A DNA stretch of 32,445 nucleotides from Deltaproteobacteria bacterium (GTDB taxonomy: Bacteria > Desulfobacterota > Syntrophia > Syntrophales > UBA5619): NCBI GenBank assembly GCA_026388345.1, contig JAPLJY010000123.1, forward strand, positions 1-32,445, read 5' to 3'. Shown in pieces: positions 19,186 to 28,692 of this stretch (positions are counted from its first letter, which is position 1; each line of letters opens with the position of its first letter). Position numbers and translations under genes: made by a program. Below the pieces are notes generated by a model. It did not search any database and had not been told where the DNA came from. It saw only the letters and a program-made list of their open reading frames with translations.

Positions 19186-21822
19186 TTACATTTTGTCAAA
19201 GACATCAAGGGCGCTTGTATCAATCTCGATTTTTGTCCCCACTTCTTTGATGGGAATGGTCACGTGCCTTTTTTCAGTTTTCTTTCCCTTTCCGGGTACA
19301 GTGTATTGGGCGGTGATCGTTACCTGATTGGCTTTTGGATCCGCCTTCATCGACACCAGCCATGTGTATGGCGCACCGGCGGTGAGATCAACGGACTCCT
19401 GCGCCATCAAACGGCCGGATACCTGGCAGGAAAGGGAAACGGTTACTTTCATGGCCCCCAGGTTTTCCAGCTTGACCGGCAGCTTGATGCTGTCCCCGGC
19501 CGCACAAGGCGCAGGCGGCACGATTTCCAGGAGCAGCCCCGTCTCTTTTGCCATACGTCTTCTGAGTCGCACTGCCGGGACGACCATCTCGGCCAGAGAG
19601 ATGCCGCCGTGGGAATAGCGGGGCGTTTTCCCCGTGGGTTTGGGGCGTTCAAACCAGGAGGCCCCCACAGCCAGACACCACTGGTGTGTTTTGTCATAAG
19701 CAACGGGGATGCCCTGATCGTGAGCGCCAGTTGTCAGATACCGATACCGGATGTTGTCGGGAATGCCCCCGACCATCTTGAGATCTGTGATCTGGATGGC
19801 ACGGCTTTTTTTCAGTTCTATGAAACCGTGATCGCTGGTCACAACAACAATATCGCCAGCCGCTACTTTGTCGATCAATTCCGGAAGTACCATTTTTTCA
19901 AACTTATCCAGAACGATCCCGTTCACCTGCACGAGGCTGCCCTGCTCATTATGGATCCAATTATCGCTGATGTTGAAGATGAGACAGCAATACTGGGCCG
20001 CATCGAAATCGAGCTCCGACTGTTCCGCCTTTTCCTCGACCCTGGCCACGATCTTGAGCTTTTTCTTGGATTCATCCTTACCGAGACCCAGGTGGCGTGA
20101 CATCAGGATGTTATGATCAGCAGTAAAGTTATTATAGTAATCTTTCCAATGGGGCGGGAGCTTTCCGGCGATGAAGGACAAGCGGGCAATATCGGTGACG
20201 GAAGGCAGGGTGGTCAGGTAAAGCTGTTCGCTCCCTTCCAGCTCAAAATGTTCGCGCAGTCGCGGCCAGATCAAGGTATCCCACGTATCCAGGCGCATCC
20301 CGTCGAGAATGATGATCCAAACCCGTTCCTTGCGTGGTTGCCCCGCCTGGATCAGGTTGCGGAGGGTCTGCGTATTCAGTCTCGGGAAACTTTGATAAGC
20401 GGAGAAATCCTTTTTAAGCATGGCTGCCAGGGCATGATCATAGCGGTCCAAGACTTCCTGTATCCGCTCGCGAAGATTCTGCAGGTATGGTTTCAGAATA
20501 TCGCTGATAACTTTGTCTTTGAGGAGCCGGAGGATGTCCAGGAGTTCCGCTTCTTTTATCTCCAGAAGGTGAACGCCTGCGTCGCGATAAGCCTGCGTCA
20601 GCGACGATAGGCTGTCCGGAGGAGCGGGGACACGTGCAAGAGTCGATTCTATCCAGCAGAGCTTCTGGATCAGATCCCGGTAGCGACGCGCCTTCAGGGC
20701 AAGAGTTGATTTAGGATAAGCATCTCTTTCCAGGGACGATCTCTCTGACCAATTTGCCAGGGCGCCGCGACCTTCCTTCGAGGGGATCATCCATTCGATC
20801 AACCGGCGGCCCAAACCGATGGCCACGGTAGGAGCCGATTCTGCGGCAAAGGATTGGAGGCCATCTTCGAAAGACCCAAACGAAAAGAGCGTCACCAGCT
20901 TTTCGACCTCTTTTATCAAGGCAGGAGCTTCTTCCACACAGTTCGTCATTGCCAGCAGGAATTGCTGGTCCTGCCGCAGCCGCTTCCAGACGACGTCAGG
21001 GGTTTCTCCCATCGCCTCGGGATTGAAGGCCAGAAATCCCAGATTGCGGAGCACCTCCGTTCCCTTGGGGAGGGCAAAGCGGTCGGCGGCCATTCCCAGA
21101 TAGACGAATTTCAGCAGATCCGTTTTTTCAACACCCGTCCATGCCTGGATGATTTTACCCGGCGAGCTGCCCCGGATCAGTTCCGTCAGAACCGTTGATT
21201 CGACATCGGTTATCTCCGTTTCGACCGCTAGGTGAAGATAGTCGATGATCCTGTCAATCGGATCGGTAGGCAGATTGGCCAAGACGTCGAGGCCGAGTTC
21301 GGTATTGCTCGTGGCCAGTACTACCGCCATGGCGTCGAAGCGGTTCATCGCTTTGCCAACGCCCGTGCTTTTTCGGAATTTCTTTTGATTCTGGATAAAA
21401 TCATCGATCTGATGGGACCAAAGTGAAAGAAGCGGCTCCTCAAAAAGGCTGTCGGGAAGCGTTTCGGTGATCAGGCCGGCGATAGCGCCTTCAGGGCTGC
21501 AATCGATGATGCCCGTCGCCTCCTCGACCAGGTCCGGGATGTAGGAGAGGTCAACGGTCCATGTCATGGAGGACGTTTCCGATCCTTGAACGATGATCAG
21601 CAGGCGCTGATCCGACTTCCGGATTTTGGGAAGAGATGCGTGCAGGTCGAAATCGTTTCGGTCGTAGTAAAGAACCTGCCAGTCTCTTCCTTCCCGATCC
21701 CGGTAAGGGGATTCAGCCTCGATCATCCGCCGGGGATCAAGGGCAATGGCGAGCCTCGTCGCTTCCGGCATGGCGGCCAGACGATGATCCAACACATCAA
21801 GAAATGATTGTTTCTTTCTCAT
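19186..21822 (-). CDS. pglZ: PglZ, BREX alkaline-phosphatase-superfamily protein
   Basis: This is 878 residues. PglZ is the only protein common to all BREX/Pgl systems. The phosphatase-superfamily core is clear: WIIILDGMRLDTWDTL (D507), LTTLPSVTDIARLSFIAG (540-553), VVVTSDHGFIEL (663-670) and RYSHGGISLAEMVVPAV (about 736-750), which together supply the metal-binding Asp/His set. The first 500 residues are helical. After the core, about 110 residues (SIKLPVKLENLGAMKVTVSL, WLVSMKADPKANQVTITAQY) form an Ig-like beta sandwich, a common PglZ ending. The gap to the methyltransferase is 6 bases. The enzymatic substrate is unknown for the family. Confidence 0.93.
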   Translation of the reverse strand: MRKKQSFLDVLDHRLAAMPEATRLAIALDPRRMIEAESPYRDREGRDWQVLYYDRNDFDLHASLPKIRKSDQRLLIIVQGSETSSMTWTVDLSYIPDLVEEATGIIDCSPEGAIAGLITETLPDSLFEEPLLSLWSHQIDDFIQNQKKFRKSTGVGKAMNRFDAMAVVLATSNTELGLDVLANLPTDPIDRIIDYLHLAVETEITDVESTVLTELIRGSSPGKIIQAWTGVEKTDLLKFVYLGMAADRFALPKGTEVLRNLGFLAFNPEAMGETPDVVWKRLRQDQQFLLAMTNCVEEAPALIKEVEKLVTLFSFGSFEDGLQSFAAESAPTVAIGLGRRLIEWMIPSKEGRGALANWSERSSLERDAYPKSTLALKARRYRDLIQKLCWIESTLARVPAPPDSLSSLTQAYRDAGVHLLEIKEAELLDILRLLKDKVISDILKPYLQNLRERIQEVLDRYDHALAAMLKKDFSAYQSFPRLNTQTLRNLIQAGQPRKERVWIIILDGMRLDTWDTLIWPRLREHFELEGSEQLYLTTLPSVTDIARLSFIAGKLPPHWKDYYNNFTADHNILMSRHLGLGKDESKKKLKIVARVEEKAEQSELDFDAAQYCCLIFNISDNWIHNEQGSLVQVNGIVLDKFEKMVLPELIDKVAAGDIVVVTSDHGFIELKKSRAIQITDLKMVGGIPDNIRYRYLTTGAHDQGIPVAYDKTHQWCLAVGASWFERPKPTGKTPRYSHGGISLAEMVVPAVRLRRRMAKETGLLLEIVPPAPCAAGDSIKLPVKLENLGAMKVTVSLSCQVSGRLMAQESVDLTAGAPYTWLVSMKADPKANQVTITAQYTVPGKGKKTEKRHVTIPIKEVGTKIEIDTSALDVFDKM

Positions 21823-21828
21823 GGCCCT

Positions 21829-24279
21829 TTAAAAAAGTGTCTGTTGTTGTCCTGGCGTCACGGATTTTGTTTCCTCCTTTTGACGCCCCATCGCCCGTGC
21901 TAGCCGTATCCGATCCTGCGTTGCCTTGCCTTCCGGAAGTTGCTTCCAGTCCCCGTACCGCCCCAAATGCGGCTCCAGGTTCAGTATCCGTGGCCAGTGC
22001 TTCCTCTCGGAAAGCGTTTTGATCCAGTTGAATAATTCCTCGACCGACGGCTCCCGGTCCAGTTTGCCATCCGCAAAGCGCTCACATTCCCGCAGGAGTC
22101 GTTCCTCATCCTGGCCTTTGAGGGCATGCCGTTCGTGATCGTCGGGAACGCGATAGGACCCATCCGGATTCTTGATGAAGAAATCCTCCAGGAGATCTTG
22201 GAGGCCCCGGAGCCCCTTGTAACCGCCCCGTAGGCGCTCCTGCTTCCATAGCGGATCGATTTCATCCAGCCGCAATGCCTTTTTGCTCAGGAGGCCCGTC
22301 AGCCAGAGGACGGCCGACGTCTCGTTGCGAACGAGAAGGGTGCTGAGGTAACCATTGGCGGGATACCAGATGCCTTCTACATCCATGAGAGCAAACTTCC
22401 GACGCGCCTTGTGGAGGACATCGGAGATGAATCCCGCACTGAACCCCTGCATGGAGCAGCCCTGTTCAAGAACCCGGCGCTGCACTGCCCGGGTGATGGC
22501 TTCAATCGTGCGCTCACTCGGCTGCGCATCAGGCGGGAGATACTGCAAGTATTCCTTGATCTGCTGGAGGATGAACCCTTCCACATCGGCGATCCGCGCC
22601 AGTTCCCGGCTGCGGACCAGCGGCGTTTTCGGTTTGTGAAGGTTCAGCAGGACGTCCTTGGAGATGACCTTCTCTTTCCCTTTTTCGCCTTTTAGACCTT
22701 TGAAACTCCTCTGCACCTTGTCGAATTCCTTGCCGCCGTAGATCACGAAACCGGTCTGGTAGGCCGCGTCCTGGATGGATTCCCAGACGCGGTCATCGGA
22801 ATTGGAGAAGACCACCGTTGCCCAGCGGTTGGGCTTGAGAACCCGGAACATCTCCTGGAAGGACTCCGCCATCAGGGACTTGTAGCCGTCAAGCGTCTTG
22901 CCCCCTTCCTCAGGTTTGCGGCTCTTGTTCCAGACCGCTTCCCTGGCATCGTCGGTGAATTTGTCCAACCATGACTCCCAGAGGAATGAGCAGTCGCTAT
23001 AAAAGATATTGGAACCGAATGGGGGATCGGTAAAGATATAGTCAACAGCGCTATCCGGCAATCCCGTTAATTGACCTGCATGATATGACGATGTGCAGCA
23101 AGAGTCTTTCTGCCCGATTTTCAATGCAGGAAGGCAATCGATGAATTTCTTCTCACAGATCCATAGAATATTATTCTCAACAGGGAATGAGCTCACGTAA
23201 AGAGTGCCGGTGATTATTCCATTTCCTCTTCTACCAAAATTGTATCGTGTTATTTTGGCTGACCTTAAGAGAACGGAGGTCAATACAAATGTTAATTGGC
23301 TTGAAAATTTCGAGTTTAACGATTCTTCCCACAGCCTCGCCAGCGCCCACAGATTCCGTTTCGTGTAAAAGTCAGAGGCCCGCTCAATATTCCGCAAATG
23401 CAAGGCGCAGCGAATGTACATCTCCGAGTTCTTTGCCATTAGCGTCGTCGGATACCAGTAAGGAATGTCCCGATCCTCGATTTCCTCCAGGCGCTGGAGT
23501 TCAAACAGGCTGACCGGCCGCTCTGCCCGCCGCTCCTTTGGTTTCTTGGATGTCATTTTCCCTTTGGTGGGAACTGTATAGGTATAATTGGTCCTCACCG
23601 GCACGGAACGAAGCAGATTCAGTTCCATCTTCCTCCATGTCTCGCCGCAGTGGGGACAGATAAAACTCTCCCGGACCTGTCCGGATTCATGGTCCACGGC
23701 CACATCCCAGAAAACGATTTCACCGCCGCAACCGTCGGGGCTAATGGGATGCTTATGGGTGTCGCGCTTCTTCGGCCGACAGGCATAGACGTCGCTCCAG
23801 ATCATGTACTGGATCGTCGCCGGAATGGTCTCACCCGTTTCCGGATCCACATGTTCGGTTCCGTACAGCCAGTCGAATTCCTCCTTCACCGCCGCCTTGA
23901 TGCGCTCGAACTCCTTCTTCAATTGCTCTACGTCACAAGGGGTGCAATAATTCCGGGCGATGTGGACGGCAGCCGGGGAAAGGTCGTTCAAGATCACCTT
24001 TCTCGGCCCCGAAGGACAGAGAAGAGAGGCGACGCCTGTCATCCCCGACCCGCAAAAGGGATCCAGGATTAGATCGTCAGGCTCGGTATAATGCTCGATG
24101 AACGGGATGATCCCCTGATAAGGAACCTTGGTGTGATAGGAATGGGCGTTATAGATTGGCGTATTCTTTCCCGCCTCTACGGGCTTGTCATAGGGCGGCT
24201 TTTCATAGGCATCCTTCTCGGTGTCGTAGGGATGCGCCTGTTCTTTGATGAATTGCTCCAAAATGTTCTTGCTTGGCAT
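21829..24279 (-). CDS. DNA methyltransferase with zinc ribbon, occupying the PglX position
   Basis: This is 816 residues. SAM-binding motif I DPFCGSGMTG is at 73-82, preceded by TKVPYQGIIPFIEHYTEPDD. Catalytic motif IV TDPPFGSNI is at 417-425 and MFRVLKPNRWATVVFSNSDD follows. The two are separated by about 335 residues that include a zinc ribbon (C167, C184, C208, C211) and a target-recognition-like region. This differs from type 1 PglX, a much larger protein with an NPPY motif. N4-cytosine or N6-adenine specificity cannot be decided from DPPF. The C-terminal 300 residues are unassigned. It presumably marks host DNA so that the BREX-like system spares it. It is 8 bases after the ATPase gene and 6 before pglZ. 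Confidence 0.88.
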   Translation of the reverse strand: MPSKNILEQFIKEQAHPYDTEKDAYEKPPYDKPVEAGKNTPIYNAHSYHTKVPYQGIIPFIEHYTEPDDLILDPFCGSGMTGVASLLCPSGPRKVILNDLSPAAVHIARNYCTPCDVEQLKKEFERIKAAVKEEFDWLYGTEHVDPETGETIPATIQYMIWSDVYACRPKKRDTHKHPISPDGCGGEIVFWDVAVDHESGQVRESFICPHCGETWRKMELNLLRSVPVRTNYTYTVPTKGKMTSKKPKERRAERPVSLFELQRLEEIEDRDIPYWYPTTLMAKNSEMYIRCALHLRNIERASDFYTKRNLWALARLWEESLNSKFSSQLTFVLTSVLLRSAKITRYNFGRRGNGIITGTLYVSSFPVENNILWICEKKFIDCLPALKIGQKDSCCTSSYHAGQLTGLPDSAVDYIFTDPPFGSNIFYSDCSFLWESWLDKFTDDAREAVWNKSRKPEEGGKTLDGYKSLMAESFQEMFRVLKPNRWATVVFSNSDDRVWESIQDAAYQTGFVIYGGKEFDKVQRSFKGLKGEKGKEKVISKDVLLNLHKPKTPLVRSRELARIADVEGFILQQIKEYLQYLPPDAQPSERTIEAITRAVQRRVLEQGCSMQGFSAGFISDVLHKARRKFALMDVEGIWYPANGYLSTLLVRNETSAVLWLTGLLSKKALRLDEIDPLWKQERLRGGYKGLRGLQDLLEDFFIKNPDGSYRVPDDHERHALKGQDEERLLRECERFADGKLDREPSVEELFNWIKTLSERKHWPRILNLEPHLGRYGDWKQLPEGKATQDRIRLARAMGRQKEETKSVTPGQQQTLF

Positions 24280-24287
24280 CTTTACCC

Positions 24288-27200
24288 CTATTTCAGGCTG
24301 AGAAGGATTTTCTTTCCTTGTTTCGCCTTTTCCTTGAATTCCTTCTGGAGAAGCTGACGCAATTCAGTCAGAAACTGATCGATGTCTTCTTCACCGACGG
24401 TGGGGAACTTATCCGCGATCGCTTGCAGAGCCCGGGTGCGTTCCACTTGCGTGTGGGCCTCCTCTAAAATCTTTCTGATCGTCTCAATGATCGCCGGCGT
24501 GAGCGATGCGGCAAATTCCTGCAACTTGCTGATCTGGATCAAATCGATAAGGGTCTTGAGCTGGTCCTGCTTCTTACCCTGGATGACCTTTTCCAGTTGA
24601 CTGCGCAGGATGCTGGACCGGTTCTCAAAGGTCTGCCGGATTCTTTTCTGGATCTCCTTGGCCTCTTCCTCGGGGGGCTTATAGGATAATCCGCGGTGAA
24701 GCTTCGAGCCGCCGGTCAGTTCTTTATCCACCTGATTCGTAAGCTGCTCCAAGGTGTCGGCCAGATCATGGCCCTGGGTTGGCCCCAGCGTGGCAAGCTG
24801 GTTGAGAAGACCCAGGCCCTTGAGCAAGTCCGCGGCCTGCACCAGCGTCTCTTTGATCTTCTTCAGGATGTCCAGCATCCTTTTGGCGTGCACCTCTTGA
24901 GCATTTTGCAGCTTCTGGAAAAACTTCTCAGTCTCGTTCAATAGCGATGCGACCAGGCTGGGACTTCCGATCATGGAGGACAATTTGTAACGGGCAAGGA
25001 GCAGGCTTTTCTGGGCTGAGAGCTCCTCATTGCCCCCTGTATCGCTCTGCTTAAGCTCATTGAACATCTGAAGGACCTGGGTGGACTTTTCCGATAGTTG
25101 CCGCAGGGCGCCAACCCGGTCGATGACAGTCTTAAAACCGGGGGGATCGGCGGCAATGGACTTCCTTCGTATTTCGAAGTCTTCCAACTCCTCTGCTGCA
25201 TACAGATCGATGACTCGCGCCAGTGATTGATCGTCCTCAACGGAAATGCCGTCGCCCAACCCATTAGCCATGGTTTGCATGTTGTCCTTCGCCAGCTTCA
25301 TGAGCGGGCTTAGGCCCTTCAAATGCGCCAGAAAGCCGCTGATCTGGTCATCAATCTCTTGCGGATGGGTTGCGGGTTTGGCATCTACCCAGATTGATTT
25401 GGCAAACGGCTGGATGCTGTTCCAACTGGGACCCGATACCGTAGCCATGGTGTTGAAATGGTTTTCCATGTTGGATTGCCAGGCGAGTTCGACGACATTG
25501 GTCCGGGTAATCAGGTTCTTGGTCAGATGCTTCCCGCTCTGGTCGGTGAGCTTGTGATCCGGTTTTAATTCGATCTCCACCGGCGACGGCACACCGCGAT
25601 GACGGACGTAGATCAGCAACATCGCCGTCAGGAGATAGGGCGGAATCCCGTATGGGCAACCGGAGAACTCTTTGATCAGCGGCCACAGCAATAACGCCGG
25701 CGCTTTGGCCAGACGATCGTCGATCATTTTAAAAAGGTCGCTATGCTGGGGATTCAGCCTTCGAGGATCATCCGCAGCAGCGAGCTTCAGCCCAACGGCC
25801 TTCTGTTCCAGGGTGCTGCGGACGGCCTTGGTGGCGTCCCCCTGGATCAATCCCACAAAGAGATTCTTTGCATCGGCAGGCACGATGGGTTTATCGATTT
25901 TATACACCTCGAACAGTTTGCCGAACTGGTTATAGGCGTTTTCGATCGTTGGCCGCAGGAGGGCCTGATGGCGCTGATCGGGCGTTGTCTTGCTCAAGGC
26001 GGCGATGACGTCGATTCCCAAATCGTCACGGGTGAGGCATTTACCCTTTTGAAAGGGTTCTATCAGGTAGCGGATGATCGTCGCCAGGGCATCGTCGTAT
26101 TCGGTTTCCGCATAGTTGCGGTGAGCAGCGGCCTCAGGCCCCTTTTGTTTCTTTGGATCATACTCCTTGATCATCTCTTGGGCTGCCAGGTAGGTACAGC
26201 AGTGATCCTTCAGGGTATCACTCAGCGGCGCCGCCTCAATGACGATGATACGGGGATCTTGAATCTGCGAGGCCGCCTGGGTGCTGGGGTTGAGCAGATA
26301 AACCAGACGAAAATGGTTATATGCATCCTGCAAGGGCTGGCCCAGGTCCGCCTTCCAATAGGGCGTCACCATAATCTCTCCGTCATAGGTCACTTGATTG
26401 ACCACGACGTCGTCCTTCCATGGTTTGTCCATGGCATATCCAGCAAACAACGCCTTTTGGCCTTTGGTCTCGGTCAACGGGGCAAAGAGAAGCTTCGTCC
26501 AGCAATCCGTGATTTCCATAGGCCGCTTGGCATACTCTGCCTTGAACTGGTCGAGAATCTGTTGCGACGTCAACCCCGGTTGGTGCGGATAGAATCGAGC
26601 GCCTTTGCTCGGCTGGCGGGCGTCATATTCCAGTTGGGGGATCTTCCCTGCCATCTCGTCCAACAGGACAATCATTCGCTGTTCACCGGAGATGGCGGCG
26701 TCGGTCGCGGTCAGGGTAGCCTCTGCGAGTTCGCCTGCGGACATGGCAATGGTCTGCTCACCGGAAATGGCATATTGCAGGTACAGGATGGTCAAGATCG
26801 CTTCGGCAACGGCACGGTCGTCATCGTCTTCAACGATGCGGGGCAGTTGACCTTTCGCTTCAAGGAAGCGCGCCCGGGAATCGGAGAACCTGTGGCTGGC
26901 AAGGGCATTCTGAAAATTGATGCTGTAATTGTGAACTTTGTCGATGGTAATTGGCTTGTCCATCTGAAGGGCTTTGGGAGACTTCATAACGTCATAGAAG
27001 ATGTTGAGTCCCAAACGAACGGCAGGCATATCCTGCACACTGCTGGTAAATCTGCGGACTGTTTCATAGGACAGGGGATGAAAGGGAAAGGTCTCCAGGA
27101 AGGTTTCCTCCGTGTCCGCCTTATAGGAACTGAATTCATCATAGAAGTTATGATAGTAGAGTTTGGCCTCAGCTTCGGTCCCATGTTTGTACCGCCGTAC

Positions 27201-28208
27201 GCGATGGGCGCAGATGACATGATAATCCCTTTCCGCACCGGAGCCGGCCAGCAGGGGAAGATTCTTAAAGCGCCCGTGAAGCTGGGCGGGCATATCGGTC
27301 TGGGAGGCCACCACTGTGAAGATCTCAAAGCCGTACTGCTTGGGCAGGATTTCCGTCAACGCCTGCAATACATTGGAGTCGAAAATGCCCTCCGGCGTTT
27401 TGATGTCCCGCTGAGTCAGCCACGATTCATATTCATCGATGATGAAGAGCAAGCCGTTGAATCCCGTATTTGAATCGACAATCTGTTTGTAGAGGGATTG
27501 GAGGCGTTCAATGATGCTGACAGCCGGTTGAAAGGGTATATTTTGTTCCTTGAAGAACGTCCGGATGAGATCGGCAAATCGCTCCGGCTGATTTTTCCTC
27601 AATTCCGAAGCCTTAACGCCGCTTTTCTGTTGGATGTAACTCTGGATGGTGCCCTGCATGGTCGGGTTAAAACCGTCAAACAGTTTCAACGTTTCCGCAA
27701 TCGGCGTGATGTTGATCTTATCCTGCAGGCCAAGCTGAGAGATGGTCTTGTCAATTTCTTTTTCGATCTGATCCAGTAAGGTGATCGGCCTTCCGGGATT
27801 GATGGCGGTCTTGCCTCTCAAACCCGTCACAATCGGGAAAAGCTTCCTCTTCTGAAATTTGAATTGATGATTCCGGATGTCCGGATCGTGAACCGCCTCC
27901 CACACCTTCTCCGAGTTTTCGCTCAGCAGGCAGGCCAATGTCGCGAGGAAATGGGATTTGCCAACGCCATATTCTGCGGTTAGCCAGAAGCCCTTGCCTT
28001 CCCGGGCCGCAAAGGTCAGCAGTATTTCTTCAAAGGCGTTCTTGAGCGTCTTGGCAAAGTAGTAGAGACGGACCGTCTCTACACGGTTTTCCGGCTCAAT
28101 AGATTCTTCCAGATGAATCGTATCCTGTAAATATCCGACATCTTTTCCCTTTTTTAAAGCAGGGACACATTCGATAATCTGTTCCAGAGGTTTTCGCGTC
28201 ATCATCAT
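24288..28208 (-). CDS. brxC: PglY/BrxC-type ATPase (DUF6079-like)
   Basis: This is 1306 residues. A P-loop lies near the N-terminus, EYGVGKSHFL (79-88), with Walker B GLLFIIDEYESWL at about 252-264 and a following VVASQTDMPAQLHGRFKN sensor region. This is the layout of BrxC/PglY proteins, the large ATPases of BREX and Pgl. The middle contains ISGEQTIAMSAGEL and the 700-900 region, typical of long family members. The last 300 residues are predicted coiled coil (EKVIQGKKQDQLKTLIDLIQ and neighbours). GAGGAG precedes three tandem ATGs (28208, 28205, 28202). It follows the BrxF-like gene by 7 bases. I use brxC for role; pglY would be equally fair. Confidence 0.85.
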   Translation of the reverse strand: MMMTRKPLEQIIECVPALKKGKDVGYLQDTIHLEESIEPENRVETVRLYYFAKTLKNAFEEILLTFAAREGKGFWLTAEYGVGKSHFLATLACLLSENSEKVWEAVHDPDIRNHQFKFQKRKLFPIVTGLRGKTAINPGRPITLLDQIEKEIDKTISQLGLQDKINITPIAETLKLFDGFNPTMQGTIQSYIQQKSGVKASELRKNQPERFADLIRTFFKEQNIPFQPAVSIIERLQSLYKQIVDSNTGFNGLLFIIDEYESWLTQRDIKTPEGIFDSNVLQALTEILPKQYGFEIFTVVASQTDMPAQLHGRFKNLPLLAGSGAERDYHVICAHRVRRYKHGTEAEAKLYYHNFYDEFSSYKADTEETFLETFPFHPLSYETVRRFTSSVQDMPAVRLGLNIFYDVMKSPKALQMDKPITIDKVHNYSINFQNALASHRFSDSRARFLEAKGQLPRIVEDDDDRAVAEAILTILYLQYAISGEQTIAMSAGELAEATLTATDAAISGEQRMIVLLDEMAGKIPQLEYDARQPSKGARFYPHQPGLTSQQILDQFKAEYAKRPMEITDCWTKLLFAPLTETKGQKALFAGYAMDKPWKDDVVVNQVTYDGEIMVTPYWKADLGQPLQDAYNHFRLVYLLNPSTQAASQIQDPRIIVIEAAPLSDTLKDHCCTYLAAQEMIKEYDPKKQKGPEAAAHRNYAETEYDDALATIIRYLIEPFQKGKCLTRDDLGIDVIAALSKTTPDQRHQALLRPTIENAYNQFGKLFEVYKIDKPIVPADAKNLFVGLIQGDATKAVRSTLEQKAVGLKLAAADDPRRLNPQHSDLFKMIDDRLAKAPALLLWPLIKEFSGCPYGIPPYLLTAMLLIYVRHRGVPSPVEIELKPDHKLTDQSGKHLTKNLITRTNVVELAWQSNMENHFNTMATVSGPSWNSIQPFAKSIWVDAKPATHPQEIDDQISGFLAHLKGLSPLMKLAKDNMQTMANGLGDGISVEDDQSLARVIDLYAAEELEDFEIRRKSIAADPPGFKTVIDRVGALRQLSEKSTQVLQMFNELKQSDTGGNEELSAQKSLLLARYKLSSMIGSPSLVASLLNETEKFFQKLQNAQEVHAKRMLDILKKIKETLVQAADLLKGLGLLNQLATLGPTQGHDLADTLEQLTNQVDKELTGGSKLHRGLSYKPPEEEAKEIQKRIRQTFENRSSILRSQLEKVIQGKKQDQLKTLIDLIQISKLQEFAASLTPAIIETIRKILEEAHTQVERTRALQAIADKFPTVGEEDIDQFLTELRQLLQKEFKEKAKQGKKILLSLK

Positions 28209-28215
28209 TCACTCC

Positions 28216-28692
28216 TCAGACATCGATAATGCAATTCGGCGCGCCTAATTGCTTGGCCATTCTCGTCATCAGCTCTTTTGTGTTTCTCTTGACCCACCCT
28301 TCCGTTTTCGGCGGCAGATGCCGATGGGATTCCTTCGGCATAATCAATATCACAGCGGCTCTCGGACTAATGCCATACTGAAAGACCGAGCTGAGATCGC
28401 AACCGTAACGCATCAGCAGGATGGCGTTGTTCACCACCAGAACAGCCGGCTCATTCCTGGTTTCCTCAAAATGCTTACAGATGCTTTTAAGTTCGGTTTC
28501 CAGACATTTTTGCGGTTCTTTGTTACCATCCCCACGATCGCCGCAATCGGCCAGATCTCGACGATGCACTTCAATGCCTTCTAAAATCTTGTCGATGGAA
28601 GCGAACGAACCTGCCCAGATAAAAACCAGCCGCGACGGGACTGTGCCGATTTTCATCTGCTCAATCAGTCGCGTCAAATCCTCTACGTTCAT
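28216..28692 (-). CDS. BrxF-like small protein with degenerate P-loop (tentative)
   Basis: This is 158 residues. By size and position (directly before the BrxC-type ATPase) it corresponds to BrxF of type 3 BREX. The order of elements also fits a small P-loop fold: an opening strand SRLVFIWAGSFASIDKILEG where a Walker A would sit, a Walker B-like strand AVLVVNNAILLM, and SPRAAVILIMPKESHRHLPP. However, GxxGxGKT is absent, so nucleotide binding is probably lost or altered. A BrxB relative is less likely on pattern. The start overlaps the upstream stop by 4 bases. Assignment rests on context plus weak pattern only. Confidence 0.5.
   Translation of the reverse strand: MNVEDLTRLIEQMKIGTVPSRLVFIWAGSFASIDKILEGIEVHRRDLADCGDRGDGNKEPQKCLETELKSICKHFEETRNEPAVLVVNNAILLMRYGCDLSSVFQYGISPRAAVILIMPKESHRHLPPKTEGWVKRNTKELMTRMAKQLGAPNCIIDV

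Noticed and set aside
25743..27473. 576-residue plus-strand frame
   Set aside because: It is the complement of the BrxC/PglY ATPase gene; its sequence shows no domain and has reversed codon bias.
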